Source of the DNA: Scenedesmus sp. ARA3
Taxonomy: Eukaryota > Chlorophyta > Chlorophyceae > Sphaeropleales > Scenedesmaceae
NCBI GenBank assembly: GCA_004335835.1
Contig: RWJK01000689.1
Span: 1-15,810, forward strand
Reading direction: 5' to 3'
DNA length: 15,810 nt
Position numbers and translations under genes: made by a program. The notes beneath the pieces are model-generated. The model did not search any database. It was not told where the DNA came from and saw only the letters and a program-made list of their open reading frames with translations. How positions within the stretch are numbered: position 1 is the first letter of the stretch; the number at the start of each line of letters is the position of its first letter. This document shows positions 1-9,657 of this stretch, piece by piece.

Positions 1-59
<59 letters not shown>

Positions 60-65
60 CTGCAG
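1..65 (+). repeat. (GCT/CTG)19 array ending at a 3' splice site
   Basis: An uninterrupted run of 19 GCT units covers 1-57 and is followed by GGCTGCAG at 58-65, the acceptor of the first visible GEX1 exon. The array starts at the window edge, so its full length is unknown. It stays open in the downstream reading frame (poly-Cys, then Trp-Leu-Gln), so translation cannot be excluded. An intronic role is more likely, because a poly-Cys block does not fit the protein family. Confidence 0.85.
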
Positions 66-1581
66 GCGTGTGTTGAGGACTGCACAGCCAAGATGGACCA
101 GAACACTTACACTACATACACGCAGTTCTTCGGCGACGTCTTCAAGTGAGCACAGAGGCACAGCAGCACACAGCAGCAGCACATAGTAAGCAGTGTGATG
201 AGGTTTGCTGGCTGGGGTACACCAACAGCCAAGGTTTGCAAATTATTACCTGCACACAGGCTGCCACTGCCAATGCAAGGGTGTCTGGCAGTACTTGACT
301 GTGCTGCTGCCTCCTCCTGCTCCTCCCTGCAGCATGTGCCTGTTCCTGCAAACCCAAAACTTCCAGGAGTGGACCACAGCGCTCGTGCAAGACATGTACA
401 GCCAGACAGCAGCAGCCAACGCCAGCCTGTCAGCCATCAAGGGCCAGCTGACCAGCCAGCAGCAGCTGCTGCAGCAGTCGCTGCAGTCGCTGGCTGACCT
501 GCAGACGGTGCAGCTGCAGGTGGCTGATGCAGCGCAAGCAGGGCTGGCGGAGGTGCGTGTTTTGGTTATCCGAGTATGAAACGACTGGCTGTTACTGCTC
601 GCAACACAGGTCAGATCATTTGCTTGCTCAAAGTCCTCAACGTGTAGTCGCGCCAGCGGAGTTGGCGGAGGTGCTTACCCTGCCGTCACTCTTTACCACA
701 ACAACACTGCCACACATGCCCATGATCGTCTGTTCGTATTGATACCAACTTTCCTGAATCCTTGCTGCCAACTCCTGTCACCAGGTGCAGGCGGTGGGCG
801 CGCTGAGCGTGGGCATCCAGCAGAGCGAATGAATCGCTGGCAATGACGGTGAGATGGGATGCAGCGCTGGCAGGGGCTTTGAGGATCTTGAGAAAATTCA
901 GGGTTGAAAAGCCTGTGGAGGGGACTGCGTGCATGCACAGCTGCTGCATGGCAAGCTACTGCCCCAGCAGCATGCCATGCAAGAGAGCGTTATGGCCTCC
1001 AGGTAGTAGAATTGCTACACCAAGTGTCTATGATTAGTGGTGTTCTGTGAAGCTGCAGTTCAGACATGTGCATTGTAGCTTACATGTACGCTGCTCCGGT
1101 GCTGTGTGCAGGGCAACCTGAGCAGCCGCCAGCAGCAGCTGCTGCATGGGTTTGGTCAGTTGGAGCAGCAGCAGAAGCAGCAGGCGGAGCAAGCAGCAGC
1201 AGCGTGGCAGCAGCTGGCTGCTGATGCTGCTGCGCTTGAGGAGCGTCAAGTACGCTACGAGTCGCTGCAGGTGGGTGCCAGGTGCACAGCTGTGCAGGTG
1301 GGTGCCAGGTGCACAGCTGTGCGTGAAGCTTATTACTAGACTGCATGCCTGCTGCACTCCTTGCATTGACAACAGCATCAGCTGTTGTTGTTGATTACTA
1401 CAGCTGTGCCAGCTTGCGGACGGTGGTGTCTTCAGCTGGCACACAGTTCGTTTGGATGGAGCGCACTGCTCAGCAGGATGGATGTTGTCAAGAAGTCATG
1501 AGCCTGGCATTCTGTCAGTAGCTGAACTGTAGTAAGTGCATGATCTGATGACCGTCCCATTTGTTGTACACTAGCATGTTA

Positions 1582-1620
<39 letters not shown>

Positions 1621-3473
1621 AGTCCCAGCTGCTCAACGCCAGCGAAGGCCTGCTGCAGCAGTCCCAGGGCATAGCCCGCCTCATGGAGCTGCTGCTGCAC
1701 TACCAGCACAGCGGAGCCTCCCTGCTGCACTCCCTGCACTCCAGCAGCACCACCCTGCAGGACATCGGCTTCTATGCAGCCTGCTTAAGTGTCCCTCTGC
1801 TGTTCTTCACACACCCGCCAGACGCGCGGCTGCTGCTGCTGCTATCAGTGCTGGCAGCCTGGGTGGCTGAGAGGGCTGCACTGCAGCACATCCTGCCGCT
1901 ACAGCATATGCTGCTGGGTGGTGGTGGGGGGCTGGGTGCAGCTGGTGGTGCTGCTGCTGCTGGGGGTGGCATGCATTATAGTTATCTTCACGCTGTGAAG
2001 CTGGGGGTGAGGGTGGCAGTGCTGGGTGGTGGCGCAGGGCTGGCGCTGTGGATGCTGCTGAGGCGGCATGCAGAGCAGCAGCGCAAGGAGGAGCTGTTCC
2101 AGCAGCTGAAGCGCTCGGTGAGTGCACTGCGTTGCATGTGGAGCAGCGCGCATGCTGACGTATGCGTATTCTGCTAGCAGTGTGTTGCGGCAGCTGGAGC
2201 AACATTGTGGGTACCATGTACAGCTGACTGTGCAAAAGAGGCCTGACATTGCCATGTGTTGAAACAATGCGTCACCGTCTTAAAAAAGACGGCAAAGTTT
2301 GTCGGCATAGTTGTAGCCTTACCTGGACTTGCTGATGTTCTTGGCTGGTCTAGAGTTAAGCATCAGCTGCTGCTGCTGCTGTCACTGCTGTCAATGCGCA
2401 GTATGATGCTGCTTCAGCTGCCAGTGCGGCAGGGCAGCAAGGCTTCTATGAGCCAGCTACCAATGCACCCACCTATTATCAACAGCCAATGCAGCATGTA
2501 CCAGCAGCTCCTGCTGCAGCAACAGCCACTAAGCGCGGCAAAAAAGCCAACTGCACTGCAGTTGCGGGACCCAGCAGCCTGCAGACAGCAGCAGCACCCC
2601 TGACGCCTGCTGTCGGTGCAGCTGGCCCAGCTGCCCTGGTGTCTGCACACCTAGCACACATGCAGCTGCCAGCACACCCTCAGCATGTGCAGCAGCAACA
2701 GCAGCAGCTGAGCACATGGGTGCCACACCAGCTGCCATACTACCACCCTTCCCAGGCAGCAGCAGCAGCAGCAGCAGTGACACCAGCGCAGCACCGAGCG
2801 GCGGCAGCAGCACAGGCAATACATCCCAGCATGCTGCAGCATGGTACCAGCCAGGGCCAGTATGCTGCTGGCCCAGCCATGCCACTGGGGGGTCAGCTGC
2901 AGCTGCTGCAGCCAGCTGTGTCTGCTGACCAACACCATGGAGCCGCATCGTTGAGCTCTGTTCCGGAAGAAGGTGCTTCTGAAATGCAGTGTGAAGCGGC
3001 AGCAGACAGTGAGCAGCCGAGCCAGCAGCAGCAGCAGTCAACACGGCGGCCAGCTGCACGCAGCAAGACTGCGGCTGCTGCTGCAGGAGCCAGCGCTGCT
3101 GCAGCTAAGGGCAAGCCAAAAGCAGCTGCTGGCAAGAGAGGGCGGGCAGCAGCAGCAGCAGTAGCAGATGACGCGGCCGCAAGTGCTGGTGAAGAAGAGG
3201 AGGAAAGTGAGTGGGTGTTCAGCATGCATTGTGTTGCACCGTTGAGACTGGACTGCACATGCTGCAGGCATGCCACACACACTCATGCTTGGGCCACAGG
3301 CGTGGGGGGTGTCCTGCTGTTTGTGTGATGCATTTGCCCTGCATTCACACGTGAACAGCTTGCACGTAAAGCTGCAGGCCGTGGCAACATCGTCTCAGTG
3401 TTGCTGTCCCGCTGCCTCTGCTGTTCATGCTGCAGGCAAGAAGCCCCAGCGTCGCAGAAGATCAGGGCTCTAG
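66..3473 (+). CDS. GEX1: GEX1/KAR5/Brambleberry-like nuclear membrane fusion protein, 3' part of a split gene
   Basis: This family acts in the nuclear envelope/ER and is needed for fusion of gamete nuclei (karyogamy). I join seven GT-AG exons: 66-145, 333-552, 785-808, 1112-1270, 1623-2117, 2402-3206 and 3436-3473 (stop TAG), giving 606 visible residues. The first two join as ACVEDC...MDQNTY..YTQFFGDVFN-MCLFLQTQ, which resembles the conserved end of the KAR5-family Cys-rich domain (Cys, aromatic FF, then xxCxFLQ). A Gln-rich coiled coil follows (about residues 30-205). Three hydrophobic segments lie near 209-224, 230-248 and 283-307, matching the multi-pass C-terminus of plant GEX1. The long tail is rich in Gln and Ala, has an acidic run (EEEEES) and ends in the basic KKPQRRRRSGL. 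The 5' end is missing because the window starts inside the gene. Exon 785-808 is uncertain: reading past it meets an in-frame TGA at 830. The family assignment comes from recognised motifs, not a search. Confidence 0.82.
1268..1321 (+). repeat. 27-bp tandem duplication carrying a splice donor
   Basis: Two perfect 27-bp copies lie at 1268-1294 and 1295-1321. Each begins CAG|GTGGGT, which is the 5' splice site of the GEX1 coiled-coil exon. The second donor would lengthen the exon by exactly nine codons without shifting the frame. Confidence 0.9.
1584..1622 (+). repeat. (CTG)12-CAG array forming a GEX1 3' splice site
   Basis: Twelve perfect CTG units at 1584-1619 run straight into CAG (1620-1622), the acceptor of the GEX1 exon that encodes the membrane segments. 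The repeat occupies the place of a normal polypyrimidine tract. Confidence 0.88.
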
Positions 3474-4732
3474 CATGAAGGCCGGGCAGCATGCCAGCTC
3501 ATAGCTCTGCTAGCTTGTCGGCTGGCCTGCAGATGGGCGAAAGGGCAGCAGCAATGGTGGTGGTCTGCCAGGTCTGTCGGACATGCCTCTTACTGGAAGG
3601 GACTGCCCGCGAAGTGGCCCGGGGTGCTTGACATTTGGCCTTGGCACATTTGCAGCAGTTGTGTGCTACCCATGGTCAGCTGGCAACCCCATTGCTGTGC
3701 GTCAGGCCTCATCCACGCATTCATGTGTTTGGCTTCATTTGAGTCAGTAGGTCACAGCACTGGAAGCAGGCTTTTGAAGTTTGGTCATTGCAGTGGTCAA
3801 CAAGGTGCATACACACTGTGTGTTGTGGGTGTCGTGACGTGCCAGAAGGCGGGCTGTGATCAGCACAGCTGGCAGCGCTGGCCCAGAAGCAACAGTGGAT
3901 GTTGCAGCAATGCCAGCCTGATGCGGCGTTGCGGTGTTTTGCTGGATGTGTTGCGCTGTGCCCTTAGAATCATGAAACGTGTCTAATTAGTTGGTGTGTT
4001 CTCTAGTGCTATCCACATGTGACATGCATGGACACCGTGTCGCAGTGCGCCGCGGCGGCTACGAAGCGTTTTGATTGATTCTGATTATCGGCGCTGCCAG
4101 CAGCAACTTCTGCCGTGCATGCAAGATATATTTTGTGGCTGCCCAATGCCCGGGCGTCACGCAGCAAAGAATGCAGCGCAGCCCGCTTGTCAAGGTCATC
4201 TGGGCTGTATGGTGGAGGCCTAGAACAGGAAGCACGAGAGCCGCACACAAGGCGAGCAGCGTCGAGCCAGAAGCAATGTGTCACGTCATGAAATGTTACA
4301 CAACGGACCGTTCCAAGTAAAGCCATAGCTGCCAAGGACAGTATTTGGCATGCTGCTCGAACACCGGACAGCCGTGCTTGCATGCCCACTTGGAGCGCCG
4401 GGGGACCTTGGGCAGGAGGTCTTCTGGCCCAGCTTTGCTTGAAGATGCGCAGCTTTGCTTCTTTCATGCTAGACTGTCCATCTTTACACCACTGCACCAC
4501 AACACAGCATTGCATGCGGCCCAAGCAGGCAAGCACCATGACAGATGGATGTATCAAAAGCAGGCAAAGTGGCTGGAGCTGCTGAGCTCAGCCTCCCAAT
4601 CAATCATCGGATTAATTTGTACGCTCATAATGCAACCACGAACCTAGCATTCCACTCTCTGTATTCTGCAGCATGCAAAAGGTCGAGGCAATGCAAGCGT
4701 GGCTGCAAATCCCAACCTGGTGCTAGTATACG
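3474..4732. other. Convergent intergenic stretch: 3' untranslated sequence of GEX1 and the MYND gene
   Basis: This 1.26-kb stretch lies between the GEX1 stop codon and the stop codon of the opposite-strand MYND gene. Open frames exist on both strands (for example 4009-4557 minus and 3624-3986 plus). They have no recognisable motifs, no family-like composition and no convincing splice connections. It is less CAG-rich than the exons. The simplest reading is two long 3' UTRs facing each other. I see no plus-strand TGTAA polyadenylation signal for GEX1 here. Confidence 0.6.
4484..4488 (-). terminator. Possible TGTAA polyadenylation signal of the MYND gene
   Basis: Read on the minus strand this is TGTAA, the usual chlorophyte poly(A) signal, about 245 bases after the MYND gene's stop codon. 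A second minus-strand TGTAA lies at 4296-4300. The pentamer is short enough to occur by chance. Confidence 0.35.
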
Positions 4733-5172
4733 TCATACACATGCCTGACCAGCAGCAGCCATGCGCTTGCATGCACTTTTATGCCGCTTCCAGTCAGCAG
4801 TCTGGCAGGCAGCGCTGCAATAGTGGCAGCGGCAGCCAGCACACGCCTTGCTCGCCGCTGCAGCCTCGCTCACTCCAGCCAGGTTCTCACAGCTGGGGTT
4901 GTTGCACACCACAGGCAGTGGTGCTTCAGCCACCAGTGTCCTGCACAGCTGGATGGCAGCTGTATACTGCTGCCTGACGGTGTTCAGCACAGCATTGCCA
5001 GGCAACACTTGTGCTGCTGTCAGGTCGAGGTTGTGAAGTCCGCCCACATCAAACGCGGCCACTGCTGCGGCCCAGCGAGGGCTGCTTTGCTGCAGCTGCA
5101 GCAGGTAGCCCCAGCTGACCTGCGAGTTGCTGCTGCTGCACGAGCCACTATTACTGATGCCAGCGGGCGGGG

Positions 5173-5207
<35 letters not shown>

Positions 5208-8200
5208 ATGCTAGCTGCCACAGCACTTTGAGTTGCTGGATCCAGCTCCAGCCGTCCCAGAGCAGAGAGCATCCGCAGAGCTGACTGCAGCACGAACATC
5301 TGCCAGAAGTGCCACTGCACCTCAGCAGTGTGTTGCTGCAGGGTGCCATACGGCCTTGGTACCAAGTTGTGGATGTCACCAGGCACCCCCTCGCACCAGC
5401 TCAGGCCATACAGCGGCTGGCCTAGGAAGGACTGCAGCAGCAGCTGGGGCCCTGCTGCCTCCATGGCATCTGCCAGCTGCACCAAGCTGCGCGCAAGCAC
5501 TACAGCCAGCAGCACAACGCTGGCAGCTGCCTGATTGCTGCTGCTGCTGCTGCCGCCGCTGCTGCCGCCGCCGCTGGGGCTGTGCTGCGGTTGACAGTGC
5601 AGCGATGCTGTGTTTATGTTGTCTGCAAGCCTGGTGTACAGTCTGCTGGTGATCTTGAGCACTGCAACAGGGAAGCAGGCATCAGCTCTAGCATGTATGT
5701 TGCGTGCGGCTGCTGCTGCAGCTTCTGCTGGCTGCGCCTGCAGGCTCACTGCCTTCTTGGTGAAGTGCACCGCCCGTTTGACCAGGCTGGTCAGGGCGGA
5801 TGCCAAGCCAGCTGGCAGAGCTGTAGCAGTGAGTGCTGCAGGAGAGCCAAGCACCGCATCAGCTGCATGCGTCAGCATGTCTGCTGCCGCAAGCATATCC
5901 ATCGCCTCCATTGCTGGTGAGCGCAGGCAGCAGTCGATGAGTGCAATGTAGGCCTGCGGGTGTGCTGCTGCTAGGGCGGGCAGCCGGCCTGCTGGTGGCC
6001 CTGCACAGCACAGAGCAGCAAGCAGCAAGCCAGGCCAGTGAGAGGTTACACATGTGCTGCAGTGTCTTGGCAACGGCCTCACTGACAGACAAACCTCAGT
6101 GCTGCAACTGCAGGTAGCACGACGGCGCTGCGGTTTCAGCAGGTCTATGCGTCAGACTTTCCCTGCGCCAAGCAGCATCACTAGGCTCACACAGGCAATG
6201 CAACCTGTAACCGGCGAAGCTGCATGTTGGTGCTGATCGCCTTGTTCACGCAGCAGACATCACAGCACGCAGCCTCGGCGGCTCACATATTACACCACAG
6301 CACACATCACACTTCAGGGGCTGCCGCTGCCCTGCCTGCACTCACACTGGTCCGACGACAGGTCCAGCCCTGCAGCAGCAGCCCTGACCGCGTACAGCTG
6401 CTCCTGCATCCCTATTCGGCCCAGCAGCACCTGCCGCAGCAGTGCCCCCGAGCTGCCTGAGCTGCTCAGCAGCTGCTGCAGTGGTGCTGCCAGCGCCTGC
6501 AGCAGCTGCAGCCCAGCCTGCTGCAGTACCTCAGGCGGCAGGCAGCTGGCGCCAGCCTGCAGCACAGCTCTTGTCTGAAGGTGCAGCAGTGTGTTGCCCC
6601 AGTAGCACGCCTCAGCCACAAAGCGGTGCCATGATGGATGGGGCCCTGTTGCTTGCTGCTGCCGCTGCAGCTCGCCAGCAGCCAGCAGCTGCAGCTCCAG
6701 CACCAGCCTCAGAGCAGCTGCCGACAGCACTGGAGCGTCACTGGCCCATGGCTCATTAACACGCAAGTGGTTGCGCAGGCTCTTGCTGAAGATGAAGAGC
6801 ACCTTGTACACTTGGAGCCAGCAGTGCCCTTTTTGCTGGTCCGCAGTGGAACAGTAGTCTGCTACATAAGCCGCCGCACCATCCAGGTAGGCCTGGCCGC
6901 CTGGCAGCAGCTGCAGCATGTCCTGGTGGAAGGCAGGGATGGGCAGCAGGTCTGCACACCCCTTGGGCGACCACTTGGACAGCTCTTGCCTGTAGCTGCT
7001 GCTGCCGCTGTTGCCTGGACGCACCCTCGCTTGGTGCTGCTGCTGCTGCTGTGTGGTGTGCTCCTTGTGCAGCAACACAGTGCATGCTGTCAGCAGCTGC
7101 AGCAGCATCTCCTCCACCTCCTCGTGCTGCGCGAGCAGCCCGACAAGCACTGTCACCTGCTCGCTCAGCCCAACCATGGTGCATAGCAGGCCTGCGGCAA
7201 GGCCATGGAACTCAACCACGGACGACTTCATGCTGCTGCCTGCTGCGCCGGCCCTGGTGCTCCTGCTGCTGCCCAGCACCGGCGACTGCACGCCACCGTA
7301 CTGTGGCAGCTGCAGCAGCAGGCGGCTGCAGCCTTGCAGCTGCTGCAGCAGTGCTGGCAGCGTAGGCAGCACGGATGGCAGCACTGCTGGTGCATGCTTG
7401 ACCACATGCTCCCATGCACGCAGCAGCATGCACGGGTAGGTGAAGGCACACGCAAATGGCCCGTTCTGCTTGCGTATTGCCACCTGCAGCTGTTGCACCT
7501 GCTGCGGCTGCTCCTGCTGCTGCTTGATGAGTGAACGCAACAGAGGAAGCAGGTCCGTCTGCAGGCTGCGCAGCAAGCCTGCAAGAAGGAGTATGTCCAG
7601 CAAGGCCGCATCAGGTGGTCAACTAATGTAACCCGTACTGGACCAGGCAGCTCTGCAGCAACCAGACAATCAGCGAATCCACAGCGCCGGCAGCCGTCAC
7701 CCACCTGACTGCTGCAGCTGCTGTGTCAGCTCCACCACCAGTGGTGCTGCCTCACTTGCTGACATGCTGTTGCTCGCTACGGTCATGCCCAGGAAGACAG
7801 CAGTGCTCTCAACCCACACAGCCTCTAGTGTATTGCGCGCAGCAGGCGTCGCCTGCACCTGGGCCTGGGCCAAGCGCAGCTGCTGGGGCCGCTGCTGCAG
7901 CCAGGCCAGCAGTGTGCCAACACTGCATGCTGCCTGCTCGCTGAGCAACACGTGCAGGATTTGGCCATCTGATGCTGCTCCACTTAAGGGTAGCGCTTTG
8001 CCAAGCTGCTCAAGAGAAGCACAGCAGCGCGTGGCGAATGCTGCCTGCTCTGCTGTCAGCGGCGCAGCAGGAGGCGGGCGCTGCAGCAGCTGCTTAGAGC
8101 TGGGACGGCTGAGCAGCTGTTGCAGTGTGTGGGCTGCTTCCCGTGCCTGCCGCTGTTCTTGCCTCGTGAGAGGCATGCCTGCTGGCACAAAGGCTGGTTC

Positions 8201-8353
8201 TGCTGCTCTTGGTGACACTGCTGCTGGTGCTGACACGGCTGTCAGTGCTGGACTGTGCGTGTCAATCAACGTTCGAGATACTAGCTGAAAATGCCTGGGT
8301 ACCCTGTGCGAGGTGCTGAAGCCTTGCAACACCACAGCAGCAGTGAGGTTCAT
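4733..8353 (-). CDS. MYND-type zinc-finger protein, large algal family, function unknown
   Basis: Three exons on the minus strand are 8353-7705, 7578-6346 and 6081-4733 (stop TGA). The introns are 126 and 264 bases, and the total is 1076 residues. Both junctions keep phase: TCA-G|GTGGGT to TTGCAG|GC, and CAG-T|GTGAGT to GTCAG|TG. Most of the protein is Leu/Ala/Gln-rich and helical, with no domain I recognise. It has a Gly/Ser tract near residues 796-810 and a poly-Ala tract near 920-930, the latter encoded by a GCA run at about 5176-5207. The C-terminus (about 1020-1066) is a MYND finger: C-x4-C, CAGC, HYCSAAC, DWKRHKSAC. MYND fingers bind two zinc ions and usually mediate protein contacts. 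Green algae carry many such proteins, mostly uncharacterised. The start is uncertain: ATG at 8353 is the first in the open frame, and another Met lies near 8175. The second junction is also uncertain, because a donor 2 bases away would switch the frame. Confidence 0.75.
5174..5208 (-). repeat. Coding GCA/CAG run (poly-Ala) in the MYND gene
   Basis: About ten trinucleotide units encode consecutive alanines on the minus strand within the last exon. Unlike the plus-strand CTG arrays, this run is clearly inside coding sequence: the frame is open on both sides and continues to the MYND finger. Confidence 0.8.
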
Positions 8354-8611
8354 GAGTTGAACAACAAAGCAGTACCTGTTACTTGCAACCGTCAATGGCA
8401 CGGCAGTGGGATCTACTCAGCAGCTGTTGGGAGTCAACGTAGATCACCAGAAAGGCTGGATCGACTTGCTGCGGACCAGCCAACAAGCAGCTGTACATTG
8501 CTTGCTTGTTCGCAGCTGCTTGCTGCACACGTGCCCATTGACCCATTTTGCTGGTGGATGCACTAGTGATTACAGCTTTTGATTAGTGAGCGCCTCGGCG
8601 CGTCCTGCAGC
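8354..8611. promoter_or_regulatory. Shared divergent promoter region between the MYND gene and SRP72
   Basis: The 258 bases between the proposed MYND-gene start codon and the SRP72 start codon must hold both 5' UTRs and both core promoters. I see no TATA box at a convincing distance from either start. The position is inferred from gene layout only. If the MYND start is really near 8175, the region grows to about 435 bases. Confidence 0.5.
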
Positions 8612-9616
8612 ATGGCGACGGACCAACCCAGTGAACTGGAGCAGTGCTTTGAAAAGCTGCAGAAGCTGATCAGCCAACATGAACATGGCAAAATCGTAAA
8701 GCTCACCGACACAAGTAAGTTTGATGCACTGGTGCGTGCCTGCTCTTCCGTTGCTGAGTTTACTGCCTTGCAACTGACTCTGCTGTTGCTGTTGCTGCTG
8801 CAGTCCTTAGGCTGTCACCTGGTGATGTGGATGCTTTAGCATGCAAGGCAATCGCCAACCTGCAGTTGGGAGAGTATGAGGAGGCAGCTAAAGTTCTAGC
8901 ACACAAGCAGCTGCAGCAGGAGATGCACTTTGAGCGGGTGAGCCTTTTTCTGCAGCTGTGGCTGGTCTAGTGCCTGCTGCAGCGGCCTCTTGCAGCATGC
9001 GCTGCCGTGTCAACTGCCTGATACCTGCGGCTGCTGATCAGGCAGCCGCTGTCCTGCAGCTTCATGACCGCTGCTCTTTCAGGGCTAACGTGGCATGCAG
9101 AGCTAACTCATTCGCGGAGACTAGCCAACCAACTGATACTTGAGGCTGCTGTGCTGTTCCTCTGCACTGGCCGCAGGCATACTGCTGCTACAGGCTCGGC
9201 AAGTTTGATGAGGTGCGCAGCAGCTGCTCACTCAGATGGATGGTGCTGCAGGGCGGCTCATGCAGCAGCAGCAGATGCGTGTTGCCTTCTGCATCTCTCA
9301 GCAATGAATGCTCTGCTGCAGCACAGAGGGCAGCTGAGGGCACAGCACAAACAGAGCAGATGGCAAACAGAGTAGGGACAGCTATGCTTTCTCATGATGC
9401 ATTGCAGCAAGTGTCAAGCAGCAGTTGTACGCAACTGCCTGGGTGCAGCACACTGCATTGCAGCAGGGGGAGCAGGCGTGTCGACATGCCAGGCGCGTGT
9501 AGCTGCCTGCACACAGCGCAGCATGCCCACCGGCTGCTATAGCTATGCGCTGGCCTCACCTGCTATCTTTCCAGCGCCACGCTTGCTGAAGCTGCTGTGC
9601 CGTCGGGCGTGCCATG

Positions 9617-9657
<41 letters not shown>

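Noticed and set aside
1..57. CTG array read as part of a translated poly-Cys or poly-Leu domain
   Set aside because: Open in frame, but it directly precedes a good acceptor and the same arrangement occurs at two other acceptors; an intronic location is the simpler reading.
3624..3986. Plus-strand 120-codon open frame downstream of GEX1
   Set aside because: Composition looks random (scattered Cys and Trp) and no domain is recognised; more likely 3' untranslated sequence.
4009..4557. Minus-strand 182-codon open frame in the intergenic stretch
   Set aside because: No recognisable motif, ordinary composition for GC-rich non-coding DNA, no splice partners, and it lies where the MYND gene's 3' UTR is expected.
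6638..7186. Plus-strand 182-codon open frame
   Set aside because: Antisense to the long middle exon of the MYND gene, with no protein-like motifs.
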